Notes: generated from the letters alone by a model not told the origin. Positions 1 to 12,391 are shown, numbered from the stretch's first letter. The stretch is DNA of 64,000 nucleotides from Proteromonas lacertae (GCA_002245135.1 NGBS01000877.1:62001-126000), one strand, 5' to 3'. Translations and numbers: made by a program.

Positions 1-146
1 TAAATAAATAAGGCAATAAAGAGGATCCAAAACACCACAAACACAATACAGCAAGGGAGGTTAGTACACTTCCTACCTTTATATTTATATTCGACCTTTT
101 CATTTTCATATGTATCAATTTTAGAAGAACCACAGCAGCAACCCAT
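1..146 (-). CDS. Choline transporter-like (SLC44/CTL) protein, N-terminus only
   Basis: The minus strand opens with MGCCCGSSK, then a short polar stretch, the segment YKGRKCTNLPCC and the start of a hydrophobic helix (IVFVVFWILFIALFI) that runs off the window. A short cytosolic leader, a basic residue plus CT motif and a first transmembrane helix are how SLC44/CTL proteins begin. They are multi-pass membrane proteins linked to choline or lipid-precursor transport. Glycine at position 2 followed by three cysteines would suit N-myristoylation and palmitoylation (inference). Only about 48 residues are visible, so the family call rests on the first helix region alone. Confidence 0.55.
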   Translation of the reverse strand, partial: MGCCCGSSKIDTYENEKVEYKYKGRKCTNLPCCIVFVVFWILFIALFI

Positions 147-489
147 CTATAATTTTAAGAGAGTAAATTTTTTAAAAGCAGTTATTTTTTCGAGTTTTTA
201 AGCCTCACTGACTAAATATTGTTTAACCACATCAAAGACAATTTAAATATAACTATTCATCTTATCTTTACTTATTCAGATATTTATTATTGTTACTTGA
301 ATAAATAAGAACAAAAGCTTTAGTTTAAGCTATAATTCTTTAAAAGAACCATTACCTCTTATACGGATAATTAAAATAGATAGTAATAGCATTTATAATG
401 CTTATATGGTTATAAATCTGAGTCTTTTTATTAATCAAGACAACTCAATAAAATGAGTAAACAAATATGAAAAATATCTTTAATTCGAT
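147..489. other. Intergenic gap between CTL-like gene and diacylglycerol kinase
   Basis: About 340 bp of AT-rich sequence lying upstream of the CTL-like gene and downstream of the diacylglycerol kinase, both on the minus strand. I see no ORF with family resemblance, no RNA gene and no repeat. It presumably holds the kinase 3' UTR and the CTL promoter. Confidence 0.4.
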
Positions 490-2498
490 TTAATAATTAT
501 TAGATTGCATTCTTCTTGTCAATTCAGTAAGTAGAGTCTTATATTGTTCTTTATTAATTATATTCTTACTCTCACCCCACATCAACACGTCAGTCATTGT
601 ACCAATTGCTTCACTCATCATATCTTCACCTTTCTTTAACATAAACAGATTAGTTGAAGTTAATTCGAAAGTTCCTGGTTCTTGGATCCAAGGTTCACCA
701 TCCATCTATACATAAATAAAATTATAACGACAATATATATACTTGCATGGCAATTCTTTGTGATAAATGGATCTTTGCTGACTTACATCTTGTAATAAAA
801 GTTGCTTTTGATAATCCTATATTCATCATTCCAGTATGAATTGTATCATCTAAACCATATATATCAATATATCCATCACAATTACTATGCTCAGTATCAT
901 CATCAGGATATATCTCAACTCCACCGCAATAATGGTTAATATTTAGAAATACTATACATTGAAATGATTGTAATTCTAATAGTTTATTATCACATTCTAA
1001 TTGAAGAGTAAAACACAAATAACCATTAAAGAAATATTTAACACATATATAAAAATAAAATAAAAATGATATAAATCAGTTAAAACAGCTGGTCCTTCAA
1101 TAAATTCTTCAATTCCTGCTTTAGTATACCATAATTTATTGATTAATCTACTAGTGAATAAATGTGGATTATGTTCTCTATAATTATGAAATTTCATTGT
1201 AACAGATGCATCTAAACCCATTCCCCAATAGCAATTAAATGATTTCTTTATTACATCACTTTTAGACTATAATAATAATAATAATAATAATAATAATTAA
1301 ATATATACTTTTTCTTTTTTATCATTTCTTATTACCACATTCCATCTATCAATATTACAGATTGGTGCACTTCTATATTCATTCAATAAATCTAATACAT
1401 CTTCACCATCATATCCTTTACCCCAATGTAATGTTCGACTCATATCATTACCTGTTCCTAATGGTAATACACCGATTGGAGGAGTATTATCGAATTGTAC
1501 ATTGTCTAAAACATTACTAACCCAATTAACTGAACCTTATAACAATTAAAGATAAATAACAAATATTATTTATTTAAAAAAAAAGGATATATCACCTCCA
1601 CATATCAAAATTCTAAGATTTTTATAATTCTTATAGAAATTTAGAAATTCTGTTGGATTATCGACTGATAAATCACACACTTGAATTGGATTTAATAATT
1701 GACGAAACTATTTTAATTATATATATATATATATATATATGTCAATACTTTTGGTAATAATTTACCTCCCCATAAACCACCAGCTTTTTTATTAATAAAT
1801 ACTATTATCACTTTACTATTATCATTATTATTGATAATTTCATATTCATTCATATTCTTCAAAGCATCTTGAGTAGTTTTCTTCTTTGGAGTAAATTTCT
1901 TTAATGCTGTTTCTAATTTTCTTTTGATTTTCGTTGGTGTATTTATTGGTTTTACAATTAATTCATTGTGGTTTTTATTATTATTAGTTTTTAATCGAAT
2001 ATTATTTGGAGATAAGATAATATCCTGTAATATCCCATAGTAACACTCTTTTGATATATATTTCTTACATTCACTATGTAAACAGCATTGACACCACATA
2101 CATCGATATCCTGATAGTTCCATTAAACTAACACAATCTTCACCACAATAACTGCAGATACTACTAATTGGGATATTTCCACATACCCATTGGTGTTCAT
2201 GTGGTTGACCGTTTGTATTTGTATTATATACGTGTTTACAATCGTATAATATTTGTTTGTGACAGTGGATGTGGGAAAATGAACCACAATATTCACATTT
2301 CAATACTTCTATTCAATGTTTTAATAAACTATATTTCTATACTTTCTCGATATGGTAACACAATTCTGCTACATATATTACAATATATTGGTTGTTCTGG
2401 TAAAGTCTCATACCATTTATGACCTTTCTCTCCATAATATACTATTCATTATATAAAAATAACATACTCTTTTCATATATTGGGTCAAAATAAGGCAT
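490..2498 (-). CDS. Diacylglycerol kinase (C1 domains + catalytic + accessory domain)
   Basis: Phosphorylates diacylglycerol to phosphatidic acid at membranes. The start MPYFDPIYEK is chosen because splicing two short introns from it builds an intact C1 zinc finger (GHKWYETLP, YCNIC, KCEYCG, HIHCHK), followed by a second cysteine/histidine cluster. After a basic linker come the catalytic domain (VIIVFINKKAGG, ILICGGDGS, PIGVLPLGTGNDMSR) and the accessory domain (GLDASVTMKFHNYREHNP, INKLWYTKAG). Two of its introns are not GT-AG. The one at 1537-1590 starts ATATCC and ends AA, and only that splice gives the invariant GGDG. The one at 1008-1072 starts ATATCA and ends AC and restores FLQLECD. The other introns are GT-AG, one with a long AAT repeat. 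It is the smallest DGK layout, with no EF-hand or PH domain seen. Confidence 0.93.
1008..1072 (-). other. Putative U12-type AT-AC intron in diacylglycerol kinase
   Basis: 65 nt. Starts ATATCATTTTT, has TTTCTTTAAT near the end and closes TTTTAC. Splicing joins TDF to LQLECDN, matching the family's conserved VECDG strand. The GT-AG alternatives I tried run into a stop codon or the wrong frame. Confidence 0.75.
1537..1590 (-). other. Putative U12-type AT-AA intron in diacylglycerol kinase
   Basis: 54 nt. The 5' end reads ATATCCTTTT, an exact match to the U12-type donor consensus. A branch-like ATCTTTAAT lies 8 nt before the 3' end, which is TATAA followed by exon GG. This splice gives GGDGS, the ATP-site motif kept in all diacylglycerol kinases. 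The available GT-AG choice would give GGS and delete the DG. Confidence 0.75.
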
Positions 2499-3044
2499 GA
2501 TTTTTTGATAAAACAAGTATAATGCATAACATATGATGAAAATGACTATTGCATACTTGTATGCATATACAATTTCGATAAAATTATTCAAAATTTCCAT
2601 TATTCAATATAGAAAAAAGAATAATAGTTGTCAAACCTCAAAAGGAATGCTTGATAGAATAAAAAACGAATTAATTTCTTGCATTTTTATTATTGACTGC
2701 TATTCAAGATGTAAAGTTAAATCTCAAGTAAACATATGATATAGTTTTTTGCATAGTCGCTTAGTAGACTTTTTAAATTTAGAAACATTTGAGTTAGATT
2801 GAAATAAAAGCTTGAATAGAGTGTCTTATCTTAATATAAATGTATTGATAGTATTGTATTTCCCTACACATCTATTAACAGTTTAACAAGCCACACAATT
2901 CTTATCCAATGGATTACTCCTCACCTTGATATTGTAAGTGGTAATATAACAATAATCCTACTTTACGTAGAGTTTCAACAACAAAGGAAGATAATATTTA
3001 AAACTTGTTTAAAAATCAGTTAAGCAAATATTTGTAACTAAAGC

Positions 3045-3310
3045 ATTTTATTTAAAAAAGATAAACAAAGACTTTCCTTTCTCCTTTCAGTTACAATAGA
3101 AGGAACTCACCTAAAACCATTCGTCGTTGTAAACGGAAAGATTTTTCACAGTAATGTTTACTTAATATCATTTTGTTGTATATTTAAATTCTTTAATGTA
3201 TTTACAAACAATGGCTGTTGAGGAAAAGCACGTCTAATAAACAAAGGAAATCAAAAAATTTCTTTTACAACAAGTGATGATGAGATATCTCAAAAGTTTT
3301 GGAGTTAATT
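3045..3310 (+). mobile_element. Remnant of a pogo/Tigger-like DDE transposase
   Basis: One plus-strand frame reads LFKKDKQRLSFLLSVT followed directly by IEGTHLKPFVVVNGK. This matches the conserved strand around the second catalytic acidic residue of pogo-type DDE transposases (typically K..RVTV.L...A.G.KLPP.VIF.GK). Downstream, stop codons interrupt the frame and the similarity fades. Upstream, the frame has stops but a fragment VSTTKEDN could be the segment before it. No terminal inverted repeats were recognised. It is a plain DNA transposon relic, too short to be sure of the subfamily. Confidence 0.4.
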
Positions 3311-3319
3311 TCAAAAATA

Positions 3320-3595
3320 TCAAAACATATCCATAAGCTTGTTTAATTGCTTAGTAACAGATTCTAAATCTGATCTCTTTCCCTGTCCTATTTGTGCATA
3401 TCTATCTCCAAATTCTTTGTACTTACCTTCTTTAGAGCAATATTGTATGTTTTGTTCTTTGGATCGTTTAGCTATTTCCAAATGCCATTCATTACATTTT
3501 AAGAATCTTTTAGCTTGTTGCATATTCATAGATTTGTTGAACTGCCAATAAGCTTGTAAAACACACTCAATTTCTTCTACCTTACTGTATTACCA
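3320..3595 (-). mobile_element. Fossil of a CRESS-DNA virus Rep (rolling-circle replication protein)
   Basis: An open minus-strand stretch encodes part of a rolling-circle Rep endonuclease domain. It includes the family's motif III region (IQYCSKEGKYKEFG) and the GQGKRSDLE segment that follows it in circovirus/nanovirus-like Reps. Only this piece of the endonuclease half is recognisable: no helicase domain, capsid gene or nonanucleotide stem-loop origin was found nearby. It is therefore broken and partial. Family: Cressdnaviricota Rep-like, lineage unresolved. The open frame suggests it is not extremely old, but age cannot be measured from one copy. The neighbouring transposase relic shows this spot collects insertions. 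Confidence 0.7.
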
Positions 3596-4226
3596 TTAGT
3601 GCTATTAAAGTTTGATACTGCTTATACTAATTCATTCCAATAAAAGTATACTAATAAATCGTTCTTTGTCTTTAATTGAATCTATTTAAATATAAACAAA
3701 CATATACTATAAAACTGTACTTTAGCAAGGCATTCATCTTCTTATAAGAAGATTTAACCACGCATATTTTTGTTGTTGCTATTAAATTCACTCCATACCA
3801 GATAGATTATTTAATACACAATCTAATTAGCGAATATATCACGAGTGACTGTTGTATGGTATACAAAATTTACTAAAAACATCAAATCAAAATTAAAACT
3901 ACTAATTATTTAAAAATAAAAGAAAGCTATTTAAGTACTATATTTTTCATAGAATTCTCATATATTTTATGTGAAAATGTACAATATTCGCTTTACAAAT
4001 TAATACAGTACAATTGAAATGAATGTAGTGAGAAAAATTAAATATTTTCTTCAGATTGTATAATAGGTATATATATATATATATATATATCAGACAAAAG
4101 AGGGTATTATGATATGAAAGTAAGATAAGTAATACAAAAATACAAAAAATGGTGTATTTAAAAGTGTCTAATACATTAAAATACAAAAATAAAGATCAAA
4201 ATTTAAAGAAAATTTATTGGATTGAA

Positions 4227-4244
4227 TTTGAAACGGATATATCC
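4227..4244 (+). promoter_or_regulatory. Candidate promoter element TTTGAAACGGATATA before histone H3
   Basis: A 15-bp word ending 58 bp before the H3 ATG is repeated exactly, in the same gene-relative orientation, 32 bp before the Hsp70-like gene start (10519-10533, minus). Its GGATATATCC end is palindromic here. A shorter form (TTGAAACGGAT) occurs near 49276-49286 between RhoGEF and CCDC77. No factor can be assigned. Confidence 0.4.
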
Positions 4245-4248
4245 TTAA

Positions 4249-4710
<462 letters not shown>

Positions 4711-4744
4711 ATTATATGTTTTACACTTAATTGTGATAGAAACA

Positions 4745-4760
4745 GGTGTTTTTTAACACC
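4745..4760 (+). terminator. Histone mRNA 3' stem-loop (H3)
   Basis: GGTGTT-TTTT-AACACC: a perfect 6-bp stem with a 4-nt loop, 35 nt after the H3 stop codon. It has the size and layout of the SLBP-binding stem-loop of replication-dependent histone mRNAs. It is followed by ACAATTATAT and then AAGAAATT at 4773-4780, which is shared with the H2A gene and may be the downstream element. Confidence 0.85.
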
Positions 4761-4837
4761 ACAATTATATTTAAGAAATTCAAGCACATACAACATGTTT
4801 TATATATAAACATAAATAGAAATATTAAAAAGAGTTC

Positions 4838-6814
4838 TTATGTAGTTTCTTCTTCACCTGAAAATTGAATTGTGAATTTAGAATTCCTTCTTATCATTTT
4901 CCTTTCAGTCCTTGCACTAGAAATCTTGGGCAATTCTATAATATCACTAGATGTTTTAGAATGTCTAACTAACCCACTGCTACTATTACATTTATTATTA
5001 GAATCATTACTACTCTTACCTTCTATTTTACTCATACTATCAGTTCTATATAATCCAACCTTTGGTTTCTTTTGCATATTACTACACACCGTTGGTCTTG
5101 TCAATCTATCTAATACATTATTAGTAATAGGTCGAGGTGGTAAATTAACTGCTAAATCTCGACTATTAGGTCTATTACTACCACGAGGTGTGTTAGAAGC
5201 AGTTACTGAGATTACTTCTTTCTTATCTTTTCGTTTATATTCTATAGGAGTAGCAGCGGATATTAATTCATTCAAATGATGGTTTGGTGTATTGGCTGTA
5301 TTTGTATTTGTTCTATTCTTAGGTGAATGTGGTGTACTTTTGGCACTTTGCATTTCTGTTATTCTTTTATTATTAATAGGTAAATTAGTTTTGAGTGGTG
5401 GTGGGATTATAATATCACTATTATCTTCCAATTTATTAAATTTCTTTGTATTAACTATCATACTTGAATTATTACTACTTAAGACTGTTGAAAATGAAGA
5501 TGTATTAGCTGTAATTGTGGTTAAACCGTCACTTATATGTTTAGTTAGCCAAGGATGACTGAATATTTCAGGTATTGTAATTCTCGTTGATGGATTTATA
5601 TCTAATAATCGTCTAATTAAGTCTCTACAATCGATACTTATTTCATCTGCTGATTTATAACTAAATTCACCACTATTTATAATATAAATAATAAATATTA
5701 TACTTTATTATTAATCTTTTTATTGTCTTTGAATCATTTAATTTATTCGTCAATATATTCATTTCAAATGGATGTCTACCAGTCATTAAGTAATATAATA
5801 TCACTCCTAATCCCCATATATCAAGAGGAGGTCCTTCTGAGGCTTGATCTGATAATATCTCAGGTGCCATATAACTAAATGAACCACACTATAGATTATA
5901 TATATATAAATACATATATATATATATATACTTTTGATTTAAAATCTTGACCTGGAATAAACACTCTACTCAATCCAAAATCACCTATTTTTATTACTTC
6001 ATTATTACTCTTCAACAATATATTTGCTAATTTAATATCACGATGAACATAACGTAGATTATGTGCATATGATAATGCATTTAATAATTGAATCATGTAA
6101 TTATAACAAGTTATTTCATCTAATCCATTAAAGTTGTTAAAACTATTTTTATTACTAATATTATATTTATTCATATATTCTTGAAGATCTCCATTCTCTG
6201 CATATTCAAATACAAATATTAAGTGCTTAGGATTGTCTATTACATCATATAATTTGATTATATTTGGATGGTCTATTCCCATTAATGTATGCATTTCACT
6301 AGTTACAAATTCTGCAGATTTTATTGTCTTTAAGTTTTTATTTATAAATTTTAATGCGAATAATTCACCGGAATTTAGATTTTTACCTAATCGGACTGAT
6401 CCAAATCCTCCATGACCTATTGTTTTACCAACTGTGTAACTTCCTATGATTATATTACCACTATTGTGTTCATGTAACTCTTTAGGTAGTTTAAATTGAG
6501 GATTATTGCTAAATATCAATGTGTCATTGTCTTCTATAGATAAAGTATCACTAATTTTCTCTCCCTGACGATTAAATAGGTAATTTGCTGTAGATACCAT
6601 ATTCAGTCTTTGACTACCATTATAAAGTATTTCATTAAGACTCCAATTTGAAGGTATGTACATTTCTATAGTTTATAATACACAATAAAAAAATACTCTT
6701 CCCGCTGCTTGAATCCCCATTTGTATAAACCGTTACTTGTTTAGATTGACTTTCATCCAAAAAATCATCACCAAAATAATTCTATGAAAAAGTAATTACG
6801 AAATAATGTACCAT
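4838..6814 (-). CDS. CAMK/SNF1-like Ser/Thr kinase with N-terminal ubiquitin-like domain
   Basis: The start codon at 6814 is followed at once by a 30-nt intron. The next exons give a small beta-grasp-like domain (VTVYTNGD, then IPSNWSLNEILYNGSQRL, YLFNRQGEKISD, DNDTLIFSN), a layout like doublecortin or KHA-type domains of kinases and channels. A complete kinase domain follows: glycine loop IGHGGFGSVRLG, lysine in ALKFINK, catalytic loop YVHRDIKLANILL, IGDFGLSR, YMAPEIL, and DIWGLGVILYYLMTG. The tail is long, basic and Ser/Asn-rich with little structure. A doublecortin domain would make it DCLK-like and microtubule-bound, but this is inference. Substrates are unknown. Confidence 0.85.
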
Positions 6815-7218
6815 TCTTGAAATAAATGTACTATATTACGAAATTAACGAGATTAGAAAAGGATTGAAGCTGTGAGAGATAAAATTCGACTATATAATAA
6901 CTACAAAAAACGAAAAAAACGAAAAATAAATATTATTTTTAAAAACATAGTCGTTTCAGTTAAAACCAAAAAACTGTTATATTTAATTTCAAAATGTATG
7001 GATAGAATATACCTTATTCATGAGTTAAAGTGTGTTTCTAGATTGTATCTCAATAATATCAACACTTTATTGCTTATTGTATTGTATGATACTAATATTA
7101 CAGCTTATTTGACATTTCACAAAGATAATATTAAGCATAAAAAGATATTATTTAGTTAGATACAATTTATTTTTTCTGAATACTAATCTTCCTATCTGAA
7201 ATTGAAATGTAAATTATT
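6815..7218. other. Gap between kinase gene and Hsp70-like gene
   Basis: About 400 bp holding the kinase promoter side and the 3' end of the Hsp70-like gene, both minus strand. An open plus-strand frame at 6872-7159 has no early ATG, no domain signal and the base composition of spacer, so it is not called. One CGTTTCA word occurs at about 6950. Confidence 0.4.
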
Positions 7219-10200
7219 CTATAAGGTTGAAGGTTTGTTTTTTAATGAATAAGTATAATCCTTTTCATTCACATTTTTTTCAGGAGTGTAAGACTGAGAC
7301 ATATCAAAACATCTTTTCAATTCAAAACATAATGGCTGAATATTGAAATTAGTATAATCCTTAGTTCCAGAAATCTTTGGATTATTCTGTCTAAACAATA
7401 TATATATATAATAATTATACCTATATTCAAGTATTTCATTCTTCAACAAATCCTATTCAAATATATCATATCATAAATAACTATTATACTTTTATCTTTT
7501 CTACATCTAAATCTATATTATCAGTATTTACAGTTGAATTATCTGTATATTTATTAACAATATTTAACAGCTCATTGTTTCTAATACTATTCTTCACACA
7601 TTTTAATACTGCTTTAACATAAACACAACTACTTTTAATTTCTTCATATGTAGTTTTTTCTTTTAATTCATTCTTCTTCTTCTTTGAAACAAATGATTGA
7701 AGTAATTTTGGCTTTCTCTCTTCTAAAACTACTAAATAATCTTCTATATTTCCTATTATATCATTTATTTCTTGTCTGAGGCTATTTAATTCATCTTCAT
7801 CTAGTTTATTCTTCTTTACATCATTTTCTTTTTCAATAATTGCATTATATTGTTCATTATAATCAAATGATTCTTCATCTTCCTGTGGAATATCACTATA
7901 CTTCTTCTTCATTATTCTAAGTAAATTAAGTACATTATTACTCTATTTATTTATATAACATAATAATATAACATACTTTTCTTTCAACAAGTATTGATGT
8001 TACTTTTTTTAGATTCTCAATTGATGTTTTCAAATCTTGTGATTCATTATCCTTTAACCATTTTTCTATCTCTTTTATAGTCTTTTCATGTTTTGGAGGT
8101 AAAGCAGTTGAAGTCATAAAAGTTGTATAAGCACATTTAAGAGTTTTTGTTGAATCTAAAGGAGAAGTTTGATAATCATTACTTTTGTTATTGTTATTGT
8201 TAATATAATACTCACTAATCTTTGAATTGATCTGTTGTTTTATTTCATTTAATTCTCTTACATCTTGTATTGATAAAGCCATTGATACTCTTGGAGTTTG
8301 TTGATCTGTCGATGATAAAGGAATTTGGTCATAAATCATCTTCCAGTAATTATAAGTCATTTCATATTCAAAGTAGCTTGTTTTGTCCAATAGGGTTGTT
8401 AATTATCCATGTATTAATTGTTCCTTTTGCTTCAATTTCTAATCTTGCACTTCCTTTAATAATATTCAGTTTATTTAATAACTGTTTATTCTCCTCTTTC
8501 TATTATATGAATATAAATGAAAAATATAATAATAATTTATACTTCAATATCATAAAATAGACTTCTCATTTCATTGATTTCGTTAGTATAATCTTTGTCT
8601 TGTCTATCATCCTTTTCCTTAAAGAATTTATATTTCTTTTCTATGAATTCCTTCTTTATTTCTTCATTGTTTCTACATTTTTCGTTTATGAATCTGTCAT
8701 AATCATATCTATTTTGATAGTAATAATAATAGAAAATAAATACATTAACTTTTCATAATCATTCTTTATCTTCAATTAATTCCTTCTTTCTATTATCTAA
8801 TCCTTCAATATACTTTTCAATTCTTAATATCTCATTATAATAATCCATCTCACTTGGTTTTATATCTTCTACTTTTACATTGTTTAAGTCATTCAATTTC
8901 TCTTTTTCTTCTATCTCACTTATATCATATTCCCATTTACCTTCTTTTAATAAACAATAATAACAATTTCCACTACTGATACTTTCATCCATATTCATTG
9001 TTTCATTCAATTTTATATTATCTTTCTTCTTTAATATATCTTTTAATATACTCATTCTCATTGTTCCACCTATTATTATCACTTCTATCTTTTCTTCACC
9101 ATCTATCATTTCATTTAACATAATCTCAAATTTTGTTGTTATTTCTTTCAGTATTTCATTTAATTCATTTATACTAAAGATTCCTTCAAAATTATCTTCA
9201 TTTTTGTTTATTGATTCGATTGTGTAACTTATGCTACTAGATCCAGTTGCAGATAATTTTTCTTTCATTTCTATACATTTGTTTCTCAATTTCATAGAGA
9301 GTTTCAAACTACTATCTACATCACATTCAGGATAAAGAGTCTCTAATTTGTCTTTTACATAATCCATTAGTTTCTTATCTATTATTCGACCATTGATTTC
9401 TTTGTTGTCTTGATTCTTTATGAATTTACATTTCTTCTATTTTATATTATTATTAATTATATTATATTATATTATATTATTATTATATTATATTATATTA
9501 TATTATATATTTTATACTTTTTCGATTTCAAATAAACTCATACTACAGTTTGTATATCCAATATCAATTAATAATACTTTTTCACTTTCATTTATTATTT
9601 TTTCATTTTCATAACAATAACATAGCATTTTAGATAAATATTCTGGTATTATTAAATTATTTCTATATCCATATACTAACACCAATTCTTTCATCAATCT
9701 TCTTTGATTTTCATTATAATATGATGGAAATGAAAATACCATTTTACTATCATCTTTATTATTCTCATTTAATTTCATTAATTCATTTACATAATGTAAT
9801 ACCATCAAAAACATTTGATTCATTGAAAATTGATGTTTTTTTCCATTATATTTTATCTCGTAATAAACTAAATTGTGTTTTTTTTCATACTTATTCTTTA
9901 ATTCTTCACATTCATCCATATCTTTTGGTTTACCATAATTACTCTCATTGACACTATATGGTGATCTTGATTTACTATACGACTTGTTACTATGCTGAAA
10001 TTTAGTAGTTTCATGAGATGGACTATCTAATATTGACCTCCGAAGAGAAGATGGAACAATATCTGATATATTTTCATCATTTACTTCTACTACATCAATA
10101 GTCAAACTATTATCTTCTGAAGATGCTGGTTGATGATAATAAATATGCTCTATTAGGTTTAAATCAAGATAGGAATTATAATCATTTATCTCATCTTGCA

Positions 10201-10486
10201 ACAATGATCCAAATAACACTTTCTCAAATGTACATGCATTTTTTGGTTTTCTTTGTGACTAAATTCATATATTTAGAGAAATCATACTTTCTGTTGTGCT
10301 AGTTCATCAAATAATCGTTCTTGATCATCGAAATAGAAATAATTTCTATTCATTATATTAAATAATATACTTTAACTGTTTTTTACCCAAATCATTTTCA
10401 ATTATTCTTCTAACGAGCGATCCTTTTTTATTCTCTGATATTTTAGATACTACAATATTTCTGGACCCTATATCAATCCCGTACAT
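7219..10486 (-). CDS. Divergent Hsp70/Hsp110-family protein, copy A
   Basis: The start MYGIDIGSRNIVVSKI is the phosphate-1 loop of the Hsp70/actin ATPase fold. Later come FSFPSYYNENQRRLMKELV (equivalent of VPAYFNDSQRQAT), LLIDIGYTNCSMSLFEI (phosphate-2) and EVIIIGGTMRMSILKDIL (adenosine motif). The C-terminal half is helical and charged with several short exons. Sequence drift in the ATPase motifs is closer to Hsp110-type nucleotide-exchange chaperones than to classical Hsp70 (inference). The GAAACGGATATA promoter word lies 32 bp before the start. A second, inverted copy lies at 12392-15006, and parts of the two are almost identical at nucleotide level, including an intron made of (TATAA)n-like repeats. 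This copy reads through where the other does not. Confidence 0.8.
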
Positions 10487-10518
10487 GTTGTTTATAAAAA
10501 TGTCGTTAAATAAAAAAT

Positions 10519-10533
10519 TATATCCGTTTCAAA
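10519..10533 (-). promoter_or_regulatory. Candidate promoter element TTTGAAACGGATATA before Hsp70-like gene
   Basis: Identical over 15 bp to the element upstream of histone H3, here 32 bp before the ATG on the minus strand. Short spacing suits the compact promoters of this genome. Function is inferred only from repetition and placement. Confidence 0.4.
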
Positions 10534-10612
10534 AGATAAAAAAAGTGTATTAAAACATATAAAACTAACATATTATTTATTAATTTTATAACTCCTACAT
10601 TCTCACAATCCA

Positions 10613-12230
10613 CATTCAGAATTTAATCTATCTACAATTCTTGGATTATAATTCACGTATTTATCCTGTGACACTTTGCCTTCAAATATCAACTCACTTG
10701 TTAATAATGCATCATAAAAATACTAACATATATAATAATAAAATAAATGTATAATATTATATATATATATATACATAAATAATAGCATAAACAATACAAA
10801 CAAGAAATGCAATAAACTTATACCTAAATAAACTAGAAAATTCCATAAATTTCACTCCATTAACACAAACTTGAGGTTGTTTTAAGTATTTACACTAAAT
10901 AATAATAATAATAATAATAATATAAATCAGTATACATTTAAACTAATCTCAGAATCTCTACAACACTTTCTAAAAGTTTCAGTGTAATGAAATGACAATG
11001 GAATTGTATTTATAATGATTAATAATAACATCATAAGTATAGGCAATAAACTAAATAATAAACTGACATCATCTCTACTTACACATAACATTTTCCTTTC
11101 ATATTTAACAACATAAATAAAACTAGTTGTATTTATAAGAGTATAAATTACTGAATAAACACAAAACTGATGTGATATTAAATCATATCCATACACCGAA
11201 TGTTTTCTTAATATCATAATGGTATAAATTATTTGATATAATAAACATAATAATAAACCTATTAATAATCTATTTTGGTACTTTTTTACAGTTTTTAATG
11301 TCATATGAATTACAGCTTCAACTGTTGGTTGGTATTTTGTTGTTGTATATCTTTTGTTCTTTTCTGTTTTTTCTTTTCCTTTTTCATTATCATCATCTTC
11401 TTTTTCTTCTCCAAATAAATCATTCATTATTTCTTCATGTATTTCATTATTAAGATCATTATTATCACTTTCTTTATATTCTGAAATTTGTCTAACTATT
11501 TTCCCTTCATTATATAGTTTCCAATAGGTTATTCTGGAATAATTATGCTAATAATTATAATATATAATATATAATTATACATTTGCTATTAAACTAACTA
11601 AAGTAGATATTATCATTATATATATTCTATATCTTATCTTCTGACAGAAATGTTCATAAAAAATATCATAATCATCACATTCATATGGTTCATTGTATAT
11701 ACTACAGAAATCACTAATGCTACTACTGTTATTAATAGTATTTTCATATAAATTAGAGGTTTTATTACAACAATGTTGGAATATATAGTTAATATGATTG
11801 TTATTATGAGTTGATCTTGTTGGTAAATATAAAAACAATACTAAGGATATTATCAACTGTACAGTTATTGTTCTATTTAAAAAATATTACCTTATTATAT
11901 ATATATATATATATATACTTTGAAAATGTGTCTAATACTCTATGATTAAAATGTTCTGCCAAATAAATATCTCTCAGATGACTTACAATGCAATTAATAA
12001 AACATAGTATATTTAGAATGGATATAAATCTACTATACATATGTGCATTTGTTGAAGGTTTAAGCAACATTTTCATTCCATTAGTTAAAAATATTACAGA
12101 AGTGGTCTATATTTTTAATTAACACATAATACTATCATCAAAACAATTAAAATTATCTGGGAGGTTGATCTATTTGATTTAGAATTGCCTTTACCATTAC
12201 CACTTCTTGTACTATTACATAAAAATATCT
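10613..12230 (-). CDS. Multi-pass membrane protein of unknown function
   Basis: Several exons encode long hydrophobic helices: LLIGLLLCLLYQIIYTIMIL, LLFSLLPILMMLLLIIIN, a segment around IIMIISTLVSLIAN, ISILNILCFINCIVS and a last one near FIAFLVCIVYAIIYVY. They are separated by a cysteine- and asparagine-rich loop (FQHCCNKTSNLYENTINNSSS) and an acidic loop (GEEKEDDDNEKGKEK). Roughly six to eight membrane spans are likely. It ends ECGL. The 5' end is unresolved: an exon with another hydrophobic stretch lies up to about 12220, joined by what would be a 17-nt intron (12107-12123). Otherwise the protein starts at about 12067. A receptor is possible but no family motif is seen. It lies between the two inverted Hsp70-like genes. 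Confidence 0.6.
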
Positions 12231-12391
12231 ATAGTATTACTTTAACTTGTAGCAGATGTAGCTAATGGTTGCTATCATGAGAAAATTAAATATTAAAAAT
12301 GCTTGGCTTGAATTAAAATTAATCAAATCAAACTTATTTTTATCGTTTCAACTCAGTATTTCTTATATAGACATAGATTCTATAATATAAA

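Larger units (their letters stand above)
2499..4226. other. Gene-poor 1.7 kb region with decayed mobile-element remnants
   Basis: Lies between the diacylglycerol kinase start and the histone H3 promoter. It contains a DDE transposase-like remnant on the plus strand (about 3045-3310) and a CRESS-virus Rep-like fossil on the minus strand (about 3320-3595), both listed separately. The rest is AT-rich with a (TA)n tract near 4070-4090 and no supportable gene. Confidence 0.5.

Noticed and set aside
2533-2739. 68-codon plus-strand ORF before the transposase relic
   Set aside because: No recognisable family; it could be part of the decayed element but nothing supports a gene.
6872-7159. 95-codon open frame on the plus strand
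   Set aside because: No early ATG, Lys/Ile/Asn composition of AT-rich spacer and no motif; it lies in a promoter/3'-flank gap.
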